DNA of 32,402 nt from Fimenecus sp045632525. GTDB taxonomy: Bacteria; Bacillota; Clostridia; Oscillospirales; Acutalibacteraceae. Shown piece by piece: positions 15,432 through 24,573 of this stretch (position 1 is the first letter of the stretch; each line of letters begins with the position of its first letter). The translations under genes and the position numbers were made by a program. The notes under the pieces are model-generated. The model saw only the letters and a list, made by a program, of their open reading frames with translations. It made no database searches and was not told the DNA's origin. The DNA is taken from NCBI GenBank assembly GCA_045632525.1, contig JAZQWV010000003.1:1-32402 (forward strand), in the 5' to 3' direction.

Positions 15432-16559
15432 ATGGAAAAACGAATTTTTCTTTCATCACCAACAATGCATGATGAAGAAATGAACTTTATTCAGGAAGCA
15501 TTTGACCGAAATTGGGTTGCTCCATTAGGGTTTAATTGCGACGGATTTGAGTCCGAAATGGTTGAGTATCTCAGTTATAATAACGAGAAATACTATGCGG
15601 TTGCTTTAGCTTCAGGTACTGCTGCAATTCACCTCGCTATTGTGTTGGCGGGTGTAAAATATGGTGACACAGTTTTTTGCTCGGATTTAACATTCGCTGC
15701 AACAGTAAACCCAGTATCTTATGTTGGAGCGAAACAGGTTTTCATTGATTCAGAAGAAGAAACTTGGAATATGTGCCCAGTGGCATTGGAAAAAGCATTT
15801 CAAAAATATCCTGGTACAAAGGTAGTAATAGTAGCCCATCTTTATGGTACGCCTGCAAAGATGGATGAAATTTTAGAGGTTTGCACTCGTCATAATGCAA
15901 TTCTTATTGAAGATGCTGCCGAAGCTCTTTCTGCAGAATATAAGGGTAAAAAGTGCGGCACGTTTGGCGAATATAATATTTTAAGTTTTAACGGGAATAA
16001 AATCATCACAACATCGGGTGGTGGAATGCTTTTAACTAAGGATAGGGATTTAAGAGATAAAGCACTCAAACTCGCTACTCAGTCAAGAGAAAAAGCTTTG
16101 TGGTATCAGCACGAAGAAATCGGTTACAATTACCGAATGTCAAATATTGTTGCAGGAATTGGTCGTGGTCAGCTTATTCATGTTGAAGAGCATCGTGACC
16201 TTAAAGAAAAAATATATAACCGTTATAAAGATGCTTTTGAGGGTTATAAAGTAACAATGAATCCTTTTCTTAAGTGTTCAAAACCAAATTTCTGGCTTTC
16301 TTGTATTCTTCTTGATAAAGATTCAAAAGCTGACCCAATAGAAATATGCAAAAAACTTGATGAAGAGAACATTGAAGCTCGTCCTATCTGGAAACCAATG
16401 CACATGCAACCTGTGTTTGCAGGATATGATTGTATTTCAATAGGTGAAAAAAATGTTGGTGAAGACATTTTTGCTCGCGGACTTTGTCTGCCAAGCGACA
16501 TTAAAATGACTGAAGATGAACAGGATGAAGTCATCCGTATTATCAAGAGTATGCTTTAA
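15432..16559 (+). CDS. DegT/DnrJ-family aminotransferase, PglE/EpsN-like
   Basis: A PLP-dependent aminotransferase probably acting on a UDP-4-keto-6-deoxy-HexNAc to give a 4-amino sugar. The 375-aa protein starts RIFLSSPTMHDEEMNFI and WVAPLGFNCDGFE, typical of the PglE/EpsN group. It has ALASGTAAIHLA for cofactor phosphate, LIEDAAEALSAEYKG, and the Schiff-base lysine in SFNGNK (Lys190) followed by IITTSGGGML. RPIWKPMHMQPVF near the C-terminus is characteristic. The start at 15432 is chosen because GTGAGG is 9 bases upstream; the frame is open further up (ATG from 15339) but has no ribosome binding site. First gene of a seven-gene operon. It differs from the 4911 aminotransferase and is probably not redundant. 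Confidence 0.88.
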   Translation: MEKRIFLSSPTMHDEEMNFIQEAFDRNWVAPLGFNCDGFESEMVEYLSYNNEKYYAVALASGTAAIHLAIVLAGVKYGDTVFCSDLTFAATVNPVSYVGAKQVFIDSEEETWNMCPVALEKAFQKYPGTKVVIVAHLYGTPAKMDEILEVCTRHNAILIEDAAEALSAEYKGKKCGTFGEYNILSFNGNKIITTSGGGMLLTKDRDLRDKALKLATQSREKALWYQHEEIGYNYRMSNIVAGIGRGQLIHVEEHRDLKEKIYNRYKDAFEGYKVTMNPFLKCSKPNFWLSCILLDKDSKADPIEICKKLDEENIEARPIWKPMHMQPVFAGYDCISIGEKNVGEDIFARGLCLPSDIKMTEDEQDEVIRIIKSML

Positions 16560-16583
16560 TAATACAAAAATGGAGCGTAAATA

Positions 16584-17825
16584 ATGAAAGCACTTGTATT
16601 ATGCGGCGGAATACCGCAAGCAGAGTTGTTAAGACAATTGAAAGAACGTGGCATCACTACAGTTCTTGCGGATATGAATGAGAAGGTAGTGGCAAGAAAA
16701 TACGCTGATATTTTTTATCCTGTTTCAATTTTTGATGTTGAAAAGGTAAAGAAAGTGGCAATTAAAGAAAAAGTGGATTTTCTTATTACTGTTTGTGCTG
16801 ACCAAGTGCTTGAGGTCGTTGCAGGAATATCTGAAGAATTAGGTCTCCCGTGCTATATCGACCATAAAACATCGGTAGATGTATCGAACAAATCGTATAT
16901 GAAAAAGAAATTCGTTGAAGCAGGTGTCCCAACCTCCAAGTATGTCATTATGAAAACTTTGAATGTGGATATGCTTGAGGGTCTAGAATATCCTTTAATA
17001 GTTAAACCTGTCGATTCTTACAGTTCACGCGGTGTGCGTAAGGTTTCTTGCTTTGATGATTTGGTTTCAGCATTCGAAGAAGCAGTAAAAATCAGCAGAA
17101 CTGATACTGCCATAATTGAAGAATTTGTTGATGGCGAAGAGATTACAGTAGATGTCTATGTTGAAGAAGGAAAGGCTCATATTCTTGGTGTTTCGGTAAG
17201 TGATAAAATAGCTGGTAATGATAAATTTGTAATTAACAGAACAAGACACCCAGCCATAGTAGACGAAAAAATAATGAATGATATTGCGGATACTGCACAA
17301 AAAATAGCTGATGAATTTGGACTAAAGAATTCTCCAATGCTTATTCAGCTTATTTCAGATGGCAAGCGCATTTCAGTGCTCGAATTTTGCGCAAGAACGG
17401 GTGGCGGCATTAAATTCCGTCTTATCAAAAAGTTTTCAGGCTTTGATGTGGTAACTGCAGTAATAGATTTAACTCTTGGTGAAAAACCACATGTCGATAC
17501 TACTAAACATCGTGATGTGTTTATAGTCAATGAGTTTATCTATTGTAAACCGGGCATTTTTGACCATCTTGAAGGGTTTGAAGAACTGTTAAATGATGGT
17601 GTTATCACAGAGTACTACCCAATGAAGCAAGAGGGTATAGAGATTAAAACAATTTCATCTTCGGGCGACAGAGGGGCAGCTTTCACTATTGAATCTGATA
17701 GCCTTGAAGATATTAAAATAAAGCAGAAAATGGCAAGAGAGCGCATTAAAATCATTGCTCAGGATGGCACGGATATTGCAAGACATGACCTTATGGAAGA
17801 ATTTGATAAATATTGGCAGTTTTGA
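16584..17825 (+). CDS. ATP-grasp ligase of a polysaccharide cluster
   Basis: A 413-aa ATP-grasp enzyme that probably couples a carboxylate to an amine through an acyl-phosphate. Residues 1-95 form a Rossmann-like preATP domain (VLCGGIPQAELLRQL). The grasp domain spans about 100-310 with KKFVEAGVPTSKY, the nucleotide loop PLIVKPVDSYSSRGV, the hinge IIEEFVDGEEITVDVYVEEG, and the metal site SVLEFCARTGGGIKFRL. The substrate is unknown. Directly after a sugar aminotransferase, it may attach an amino acid or other acyl group to the new amino sugar; this is inference. GGAG at 16572-16575 is 8 bases from the ATG. Gap of 24 bases to the upstream gene, so same operon. Confidence 0.82.
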   Translation: MKALVLCGGIPQAELLRQLKERGITTVLADMNEKVVARKYADIFYPVSIFDVEKVKKVAIKEKVDFLITVCADQVLEVVAGISEELGLPCYIDHKTSVDVSNKSYMKKKFVEAGVPTSKYVIMKTLNVDMLEGLEYPLIVKPVDSYSSRGVRKVSCFDDLVSAFEEAVKISRTDTAIIEEFVDGEEITVDVYVEEGKAHILGVSVSDKIAGNDKFVINRTRHPAIVDEKIMNDIADTAQKIADEFGLKNSPMLIQLISDGKRISVLEFCARTGGGIKFRLIKKFSGFDVVTAVIDLTLGEKPHVDTTKHRDVFIVNEFIYCKPGIFDHLEGFEELLNDGVITEYYPMKQEGIEIKTISSSGDRGAAFTIESDSLEDIKIKQKMARERIKIIAQDGTDIARHDLMEEFDKYWQF

Positions 17826-17868
17826 TGACTACTCTTCATTTTAAAACATAAATTGCAGGAGAATAATA

Positions 17869-19125
17869 ATGAATGTACTTTTCCTTTCGATAAGTTCAAT
17901 GCCGCACATGAGTGAGCATTCAATTTCACTTGATTTGCTTCACGAATTTAAGCGTCAAGGACATAATGTATATACTGTGTCAGCGTTACCACACGGTGAT
18001 GAGTTTGAAACAAATGTGAGTGTTGAAAATGAAATTACTGCTTTGCGCGTAAAAATAGGTAAAAACAAAAAAGCAAATCCTATTGTAAAGGGCATTACAA
18101 CTGTTCTTATGCCAAACAATTACATATCTGCAATTAAAAAGTATTTTGCTAATGTTAAATTTGATTTGGTGATGTATCCAACTCCACCTGTAACTCTCGT
18201 TGATGTTGTAAAATTTATTAAAAAGCGTGACGGTGCAAAAAGCTATTTGCTTTTAAAGGATATTTTTCCGCAGAATGCGGTTGATATTGGTATGATGTCC
18301 AAATCAGGTGTGAAAGGACTTTTATATAGATATTTCCGTAATAAAGAGAAAAATCTTTATGCGATTTCAGATTATATCGGATGTATGTCACAGGCAAATG
18401 TGGATTATGTTTTAAAACATAACAATGAGGTCTCACCTGAAAAGATAGAGATATGCCCTAATTCAATTGAAGTAAGTGACAAGAGTATCAGTGGTGAACA
18501 AAGAGAAGAAATTCGTAAAAAATATGACATTCCTGTTGATAAAAAAGTGTTTATTTATGGCGGCAATTTAGGCAAGCCACAGGGAATACCATTCCTTGTG
18601 GAATGTCTTAAATCACAAAAAGATAATGATAAAGCATATTTTATAGTTGTTGGTGACGGAACGGAGTTCAAAAAACTTGAAGCTTTTTTCAATGCTGAAA
18701 ATCCATCAAATATGAAACTTATGAAGCGCTTGCCTAAAGAAGATTATGATATTATGGTTGCTGCTTGTGATGTGGGAATGATTTTTCTTGACCACAGGTT
18801 CACTATACCGAATTTTCCATCAAGACTTCTTGCATATATGCAGGCTAAAGTTCCGGTTATTGCTTGCACAGATGTAAATTCAGATATTGGTCAAGTAATT
18901 ACCGAAGGCGGATTTGGTCTTTGGTGTGAGAGTAATAGTGTAAATGCATTTTCAAAATGTGTTGAAGATTTTACAAATTGTGATTTATCATCAATGTGTC
19001 AACGTGAATTTGCATATTTAGATGAGAATTACAATGTTGAACGCGCTTATGAAACTATAATTTCACGTATCATAAGTGAGGAGGAATTAGTTCGTGAAGG
19101 TATTAATGATAAACTCAGTGTGTAG
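17869..19125 (+). CDS. Glycosyltransferase family 4 (WbuB-like)
   Basis: A cytoplasmic-face GT-B transferase adding a sugar to the lipid-linked repeat unit. The 418-aa protein has the N-terminal MNVLFLSISSMPHMSEHSIS, YLLLKDIFPQNAVDIGMMSK (a stretch typical of WbuB-like enzymes, some of which transfer L-FucNAc), YGGNLGKPQGIPFLVE at the start of the C-terminal GT4 domain, and a donor-site region around VGMIFLDHRFTIPNFPSR. If WbuB-like, it could use the CapEFG product; this is a family-based guess. AGGAG is 7 bases from the ATG. Its end overlaps the next gene by 32 bases, implying translational coupling. Confidence 0.87.
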   Translation: MNVLFLSISSMPHMSEHSISLDLLHEFKRQGHNVYTVSALPHGDEFETNVSVENEITALRVKIGKNKKANPIVKGITTVLMPNNYISAIKKYFANVKFDLVMYPTPPVTLVDVVKFIKKRDGAKSYLLLKDIFPQNAVDIGMMSKSGVKGLLYRYFRNKEKNLYAISDYIGCMSQANVDYVLKHNNEVSPEKIEICPNSIEVSDKSISGEQREEIRKKYDIPVDKKVFIYGGNLGKPQGIPFLVECLKSQKDNDKAYFIVVGDGTEFKKLEAFFNAENPSNMKLMKRLPKEDYDIMVAACDVGMIFLDHRFTIPNFPSRLLAYMQAKVPVIACTDVNSDIGQVITEGGFGLWCESNSVNAFSKCVEDFTNCDLSSMCQREFAYLDENYNVERAYETIISRIISEEELVREGINDKLSV

Positions 19126-20263
19126 CATACGCAGCACTGGTCGAATCTGTACCGATATTGCCAACAAACTTGAGCAAGAAGGTCACGAGTGTAAAATTGC
19201 ATATGGTAGAGAAAAAGTTCTCAGTGAGTATGAAAAATATGCACATCGCATAACTTCACCTTTAGAAGTTAAAATTGACGGTGTCAAAAGCCGGCTTTTT
19301 GACAATGCAGGGCTTAATTCTAAACGGGCAACAAAAAAGTTTATTAAGTGGGTTGAGAAATACGACCCTGATTTAATTCATTTGCATAATCTTCATGGAT
19401 ATTACATTAATATCGAAGTTCTTTTTGAATATATCAAGCGTAAAAATAAGCCAGTAATCTGGACTATGCACGATTGTTGGGCTTTTACAGGGCATTGTTC
19501 TCATTTTGCTAGAATTAACTGTGATAAGTGGTTGAGTGTATGTCATCATTGTCCTAAAAAGAAAGGCTATCCGTCAAGTGTATTCCTTGATAATTCCAAA
19601 AGAAATTATCATAAGAAAAAAGCCGTATTCGCAGGAGTTGAAAATATGACAATTGTAACTCCGTCAAAATGGCTTGCTAGTTTAGTTGAACAATCATTTT
19701 TTAAGGGAACAAAGATACAAGTAATTAATAACGGAATTAATACTGATATCTTTAAACCAACTCAAGGCAATTTTAGAGAAAAGTACGATTTGCAGAATAA
19801 AAAGATTTTGCTTGGTGTTGCAAGTGCTTGGTCAGAGTCGAAAGGATTATATGATTTTGTTAAATTGTCTGAAAAATTAGATGATAATTATAAAATCGTT
19901 CTTGTAGGATTAACTGAAAGTCAATGCGCAGAACTTCCACCACAGATTTTGGCTATAACAAGAACAACTAATATTAATGAATTGGCAGAAATTTATTCAA
20001 CAGCGGATTTGTTTATTAATCCAACTTATGGAGATACATATCCAACGGTAAATCTTGAAGCACAGGCTTGTGGTACACCTGTTGTGACTTATAAAACAGG
20101 TGGTAGTGTTGAATCAGTTCCGTCTGAAAATGTGGTTGACACTGGTGATATTGAAGGACTTATGTCAATAGTTGCGAATGAAAATCTCTCAATAAAAGAA
20201 GGGGAGTTTTCACTTAAGCAAATGGTAAATCAATATATTAATTTATATAAGGAATCAATATAG
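19094..20263 (+). CDS. Glycosyltransferase family 4 (WcaC-like)
   Basis: A 389-aa GT-B glycosyltransferase with a GTG start at 19094, supported by GAGGAGG (19078-19084) 9 bases upstream inside the previous gene. The N-terminal domain has LIHLHNLHGYYIN and the cysteine/histidine-rich WTMHDCWAFTGHCSHF with later Cys residues at CDKWLSVCHHCP, a known feature of colanic-acid WcaC-like enzymes. The C-terminal domain has LGVASAWSESKG and the GT4 donor motif INPTYGDTYPTVNLEAQACG with the expected Glu pair region. Acceptor and donor are unknown. Confidence 0.87.
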   Translation: MKVLMINSVCSIRSTGRICTDIANKLEQEGHECKIAYGREKVLSEYEKYAHRITSPLEVKIDGVKSRLFDNAGLNSKRATKKFIKWVEKYDPDLIHLHNLHGYYINIEVLFEYIKRKNKPVIWTMHDCWAFTGHCSHFARINCDKWLSVCHHCPKKKGYPSSVFLDNSKRNYHKKKAVFAGVENMTIVTPSKWLASLVEQSFFKGTKIQVINNGINTDIFKPTQGNFREKYDLQNKKILLGVASAWSESKGLYDFVKLSEKLDDNYKIVLVGLTESQCAELPPQILAITRTTNINELAEIYSTADLFINPTYGDTYPTVNLEAQACGTPVVTYKTGGSVESVPSENVVDTGDIEGLMSIVANENLSIKEGEFSLKQMVNQYINLYKESI

Positions 20264-20280
20264 TTTAGGGGATTATTATA

Positions 20281-21510
20281 GTGAATGTAGAGCCTTTGAA
20301 AATCCAAAGAACGACAAAGATTTTGGCTATGGAAACATGGCTTATTCTTGCGTTGTTTGCACGAATGTTTTTATTAATATTAGGCTTTAAGGAAATAGCT
20401 TCTGCGTTATTTATGTTAATACATGTTTTGGCTCTTTTGATAGGGGTTAAATATGTTGTACATGTATTTGCCAAAGGTCTTAAACGAGAACGATTTGCGC
20501 CGCTTGTTATTTTTGCAATTATGGCATTGTATATCGGTGCCGTGTATTTGGTGAACAGATTAAGACCGGTATCGTTGGAAGAATTACCCGTGACACTTTT
20601 AATTGTCTGTCTTCTTATAGCAGCTTTGGACGGCTCAATCATATACCAAACAGTATTTAAGTTTTATTTTAAATGTAGTATAGTTGCGTCTGTTGTATTA
20701 ACCTTTGCGGCATTTATACCTGATTTTTATAAAGAAGGTAGTTTGCTTTTATATACCGCAAACGAAAATCAAGCAGGCATCATATATATGTGTATGTTTA
20801 TGAATATGATGGTCTATTTGCAACTTAAAAAGCGTTTTAGCTTATCGTATTTTTTAGTGATATTAGTCTCTCTAGGGACTTTTATAGGTTGCTGTATGAC
20901 TCATAGCCGAACATCAATTGCATGCTGTGTTTTGGTGGTTTTGGTATATTTGGTATTTAAACATAAAAGCAAGCCGTTTTCTAGCATTATTATAATACTT
21001 ATAATGACTATGTTCGTTTGTTTGCCTTTTCTGGTAGTTTATGTTTTGCCGAGGTTGGGTATAAATATTAATGCAATAACAACAGGTAGAGATGGTATAT
21101 GGTTAAAGGTAATCAGTGAATCTTTCGCAAGTCCTTTCAAAGCTAATTTTACTGACCCAATATTCCCATATTCCGTTACTTATGGTCAACAAATAAATGC
21201 GCATAATGTATTGCTTGAACTCACTTGGCGATATTCGATGCCTATTGGTGTTTTCTTTATTATCTTTATGTTCTTAATTATCTCAAAGACAAATAAGTTG
21301 GTTGGCCGCAACAGATTTTCAATGATGTTATTTGCTACTTTAATAATTTGTCTTGTTCACATGTGCTTTGAGGCAAGTTTGATATCTGGTGCTTTGGATT
21401 TCTCCCTTTATATTGTTCTACCACTTGTTATGGGGTATAACTTTGAGTTGAAAAGTGAGAACAAAAGACGAAAAAACAAGATAGTTTTAAAGGAAGATAG
21501 TGATGAATAA
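20281..21510 (+). CDS. O-antigen ligase/polymerase-like (Wzy) membrane protein
   Basis: A 409-aa integral membrane protein with about 11-12 hydrophobic segments. It probably polymerises lipid-linked repeat units at the outer face of the membrane. The best diagnostic part is the large loop after residue 255, with ITTGRDGIWL and the AHNVLLELTWRYSMPIG stretch, which matches the H-N-x-x-L/xxx-R pattern of the Wzy_C / O-antigen ligase family. The start is GTG at 20281, backed by AGGGGAT 7 bases upstream. A basic tail (KSENKRRKNK) follows the last helix. It overlaps the GT2 gene by 8 bases. Polymerase versus ligase cannot be decided by sequence, but a Firmicutes locus with a flippase suggests polymerase. 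Confidence 0.82.
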   Translation: MNVEPLKIQRTTKILAMETWLILALFARMFLLILGFKEIASALFMLIHVLALLIGVKYVVHVFAKGLKRERFAPLVIFAIMALYIGAVYLVNRLRPVSLEELPVTLLIVCLLIAALDGSIIYQTVFKFYFKCSIVASVVLTFAAFIPDFYKEGSLLLYTANENQAGIIYMCMFMNMMVYLQLKKRFSLSYFLVILVSLGTFIGCCMTHSRTSIACCVLVVLVYLVFKHKSKPFSSIIIILIMTMFVCLPFLVVYVLPRLGININAITTGRDGIWLKVISESFASPFKANFTDPIFPYSVTYGQQINAHNVLLELTWRYSMPIGVFFIIFMFLIISKTNKLVGRNRFSMMLFATLIICLVHMCFEASLISGALDFSLYIVLPLVMGYNFELKSENKRRKNKIVLKEDSDE

Positions 21511-22456
21511 CCTAGTTTCAGTTATAATTCCTGCTTATAATTCTGAATTGTTTATCGGTAGTTGTTTAGATTCTATACTTAACGGTACATATAAAAATAT
21601 AGAAATAATTGTGGTAAATGACGGGTCGATTGATAATACTGCGAAACTTTGTGATGAATATGCCAAGAAATATTCAAATATCCAGATTATTCATAGTGAA
21701 AATGGTGGTGTGAGTTCGGCTCGCAACAAGGGTATTGATGCTGCAAACGGAGATTATATCACTTTTGTTGATGCGGATGATATGCTTACTGAAGATGCCA
21801 TAGAGGTGCTTGTAAACACATGCGAAAAAACTAATGCGGATATTACTTCAGCAAAATCTTGCAGACTTAATATTGATGAATCTCTTGTGAAAAAATACGG
21901 AAGCAATAATATAAGTATATTTACTGACTCTGTTGAAATCATAAGAAAATCTGTTGAAACCTTGTTTCAAAGTGTGTGTGCCAAGCTTTACCGCCGTGAG
22001 TTAATAGGAAACACTCGTTTTGTAGTGGGTAAAAAAATCAATGAAGATACTTTCTTTAATTTTGAATGCCTTTTGAAGTGTAAATCTTTGGCTCTTGTTG
22101 ATGATTATATTTATGCTTATGTGTTTAACCCAGCATCAGCATCTCAAGCACCTTTTTCAAAAAAGTTCTATGATATTATTTATTTTCGTGATGAAAAAGT
22201 GAGATTGCTTAAAGAGAACTTTCCTAAAAACCCAGAACTTGCAACTATGATGGAATTCAGATGTAATCTTGACTTTTTGAATAAAATGGCAAGTTCTAAA
22301 AGTGGATACACAAAGAAAGAACTTTATTCTGCAAGAAAAAACGTACTTAATACCCAAAAGGGTTTTGTAAGTAAAGCAAAAAAAGAAAAAGTAAGAATGT
22401 TTTTAATTAAATATGCCTTCCCAGTTTATAGAAAATATATGCAAAGAAATTCCTGA
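21503..22456 (+). CDS. Glycosyltransferase family 2
   Basis: A 317-aa GT-A fold transferase. The N-terminal domain shows VSVIIPAYNSELFIGSCLDS, IEIIVVNDGSIDNT, NGGVSSARNKGID and the metal-binding FVDADD near residue 88. A C-terminal part with KINEDTFFNFECLLKC is common in capsular GT2 enzymes. Start: an ATG at 21503 is 8 bases after AAAGGA; an in-frame GTG at 21500 is possible but closer than ideal. It overlaps the wzy-like stop codon by 8 bases, so coupled translation is likely. Donor sugar unknown. Confidence 0.88.
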   Translation: MNNLVSVIIPAYNSELFIGSCLDSILNGTYKNIEIIVVNDGSIDNTAKLCDEYAKKYSNIQIIHSENGGVSSARNKGIDAANGDYITFVDADDMLTEDAIEVLVNTCEKTNADITSAKSCRLNIDESLVKKYGSNNISIFTDSVEIIRKSVETLFQSVCAKLYRRELIGNTRFVVGKKINEDTFFNFECLLKCKSLALVDDYIYAYVFNPASASQAPFSKKFYDIIYFRDEKVRLLKENFPKNPELATMMEFRCNLDFLNKMASSKSGYTKKELYSARKNVLNTQKGFVSKAKKEKVRMFLIKYAFPVYRKYMQRNS

Positions 22457-22468
22457 TGAGGTGATATA

Positions 22469-23764
22469 GTGAAGGGGAGTAAGGTCCTTAAAAATGCGTC
22501 ATGGATAATTGTGTGCAGAGTAGCGCAGTCAGTATTATCTATGGTTGTAACAATATTAACAGCCAGATTTCTTGGCCCCTCTAATTATGGAATAATCAAT
22601 TATGCTGCATCAATTGTTGCTTTTTTTGTGCCATTTATGCAGGTGGGACTTAATTTTATACTTGTTCAAGCGGTCATTCAGAATGATGACCGTGAGGGCG
22701 AAGTTATGGGAACGGCTCTGGCTATGTCCTTAGCTTCTGGTGTTTTAAGTGTGATTGGTGTGTTTGCGTTCGTTATGGTTGCAAACTACAATGACCCCAC
22801 TACTATTATAGTATGTGTGCTTTATAGTCTGCTTCTCATATTCCAGGCGCTTGAACATTTTCAATATTGGTTTCAGGCAAAGCTCTTGTCAAAATACACA
22901 TCTATAACAATGCTTGTAGCATATTTTGTTGTGTCAGCATATAAAATTTATTTACTTCTTACGGGTAAGAGTGTTTATTGGTTTGCAGTTTCTCAAGCTT
23001 TGGATTATGCAATTATTGCTTTTGCATTGTTCGCTATTTTTAATAAGGTATCTGGTGTAAAGTTGTCATTTTCAAAAGAAATGGCAAAAAAAATGTTTGA
23101 TAAAGGTAAACATTATATATTTCCTACTCTTATGGTAACGCTGTATGCCAATATTGGTAAGGTAATGCTCACTCTTATGACCGACGAAGCTATCTGCGGA
23201 TTTTATTCTGCAGCTGTAATGTGTGTTGGAATGGCAACATTTGTTTATAATGCGATTATAGAATCTGTGCGTCCTGTTATTCTTGAGGCAAAGAAAAAAG
23301 GTGATGAGTCTTATAAAAAAATGCTCACAGCCCTGTATTCTTTCATAATTTACCTCGCACTTTTAGAGAGTATATTCTTAACGATTTTCTCAAAACTTAT
23401 AGTTAATATTCTTTATGGCGCTGATTATGCAGCCACAATTCCACTTTTAAGAGTACTTGCATGGTATCTTATTTTCTCTTATATAGGTCTTGTGAGAAAC
23501 GTATGGATTCTTGCCGAGGAGAAAGAAAGACATCTTTGGAAAATTAATCTCGGCGGTGCAATCGTTAACCTAGTTTTGAATTTTATTCTCATACCAATAT
23601 TGGGTGCTATTGGTTCGGCTATTACGGCACTTGTTACACAGATATTTACAAATGTGATTATGGGATATTTAATTAAGCCTATTCGTGAAAATAATACACT
23701 TATGGTTAAGAGTCTTAATCCTAAATGTTTGCTAGATATGGTAAACATTATGAAACAACGATAA
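22469..23764 (+). CDS. Wzx-like oligosaccharide flippase (MATE/MOP superfamily)
   Basis: A 431-aa membrane protein with about 12 hydrophobic helices, expected to flip lipid-linked repeats across the membrane. The N-terminus SKVLKNASWIIVCRVAQSVLSM and TARFLGPSNYGIINYAASI is the family hallmark, followed by FMQVGLNFILVQ. The C-terminal half has RVLAWYLIFSYIGLVRNVWIL and LNFILIPILGAIGSA. The start is GTG at 22469 with GAGGTGAT just upstream. Last gene of the operon; a strong terminator follows 9 bases after the stop. No initiating transferase or Wzz accompanies it here. Confidence 0.88.
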   Translation: MKGSKVLKNASWIIVCRVAQSVLSMVVTILTARFLGPSNYGIINYAASIVAFFVPFMQVGLNFILVQAVIQNDDREGEVMGTALAMSLASGVLSVIGVFAFVMVANYNDPTTIIVCVLYSLLLIFQALEHFQYWFQAKLLSKYTSITMLVAYFVVSAYKIYLLLTGKSVYWFAVSQALDYAIIAFALFAIFNKVSGVKLSFSKEMAKKMFDKGKHYIFPTLMVTLYANIGKVMLTLMTDEAICGFYSAAVMCVGMATFVYNAIIESVRPVILEAKKKGDESYKKMLTALYSFIIYLALLESIFLTIFSKLIVNILYGADYAATIPLLRVLAWYLIFSYIGLVRNVWILAEEKERHLWKINLGGAIVNLVLNFILIPILGAIGSAITALVTQIFTNVIMGYLIKPIRENNTLMVKSLNPKCLLDMVNIMKQR

Positions 23765-23773
23765 GAAAAGTGA

Positions 23774-23804
23774 AAAAACGGAGTCGATTTGACTCCGTTT
23801 TTGT
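23774..23804 (+). terminator. Terminator of the polysaccharide operon
   Basis: A 12-bp perfect stem (23774-23785 with 23791-23802), 5-base loop, ending in a T-run. Confidence 0.93.
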
Positions 23805-23810
23805 TTGCAG

Positions 23811-23839
23811 TTGAAATTTTTATATTAAAGTAGTACAAT
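23811..23839 (+). promoter_or_regulatory. Promoter of azlCD
   Basis: TTGAAA (23811-23816), 17-base spacer, TACAAT (23834-23839). The predicted transcript start (about 23846) almost coincides with the GTG at 23848, so the leader is absent or only about 10 bases. Confidence 0.62.
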
Positions 23840-23847
23840 CATTCACG

Positions 23848-24573
23848 GTGATAATTTTGGAAAAGCAAAATACATATAAAGTTGCGTTTAAAGCGGCGTT
23901 TCCGCACACAATACCAGTAATGACAGGCTATCTTTTTATAGGTATAGCCTTTGGTGTTATGTTTGCAGATAAAGGTTATAATTTTGTCTGGGCTGGGATT
24001 ATGAGTTTGCTTGTTTATGCAGGGTCGGGGCAATATCTCGCTGTGAATTTCTTTGAGCCTTCTGTCAGTCTTTTGCAAGTTATGTTTTTAACTTTTATGG
24101 TTAATGTCCGCCATATTTTCTACGGGCTTTCACTTCTTGATAAATTTAAGGTATCAGGCAGAAAAAAGCCTTATATGATTTTCTCATTGACTGATGAAAC
24201 CTATTCTCTGTATTTTCTTACAAAAACACCTGAAAATGTTGACGAAGGCAAATTCTTATTTGCAATTGCAACTCTTGACCAGTCCTATTGGGTAATCGGG
24301 TCAATAATTGGTGCAGTTGTGGGAACTGTAATTCCATTTAATTCTGCTGGCATCGATTTTGCCATGACAGCGTTGTTTATTGTAATCTTCGTTGAACAAT
24401 GGCTTCAGAAGAAAAAACGTTTTCCTGCGATTGTTGGTGTGGTTTCGAGTGTAGTTAGTTTGCTTGTTTTTGGCAAAGATAGTTTCATTCTTCCAACAAT
24501 GATAGTTGTTATGATTGTTCTTCGTGCAAATCACAGAATTGAACAAAAGAAGGAGGATGCTACAAATGACTAA
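23848..24573 (+). CDS. azlC: AzlC-family branched-chain amino acid exporter, large subunit
   Basis: The large membrane subunit of the AzlCD exporter, named for 4-azaleucine resistance. The 241-aa protein has AFKAAFPHTIPVMTGYLFIGIAFGV, the strongest family signature (residues about 14-38), then AGSGQYLAVNFFE, FMVNVRHIFYGLSL and SLTDETYSL. About six hydrophobic segments are visible. The start is uncertain: GTG at 23848 has no ribosome binding site, while TTG at 23857 (giving MEKQNTYK) has GGTGAT 4 bases upstream, equivalent in register to a normal GGAGG. It overlaps azlD by 8 bases. Confidence 0.88.
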   Translation: MIILEKQNTYKVAFKAAFPHTIPVMTGYLFIGIAFGVMFADKGYNFVWAGIMSLLVYAGSGQYLAVNFFEPSVSLLQVMFLTFMVNVRHIFYGLSLLDKFKVSGRKKPYMIFSLTDETYSLYFLTKTPENVDEGKFLFAIATLDQSYWVIGSIIGAVVGTVIPFNSAGIDFAMTALFIVIFVEQWLQKKKRFPAIVGVVSSVVSLLVFGKDSFILPTMIVVMIVLRANHRIEQKKEDATND

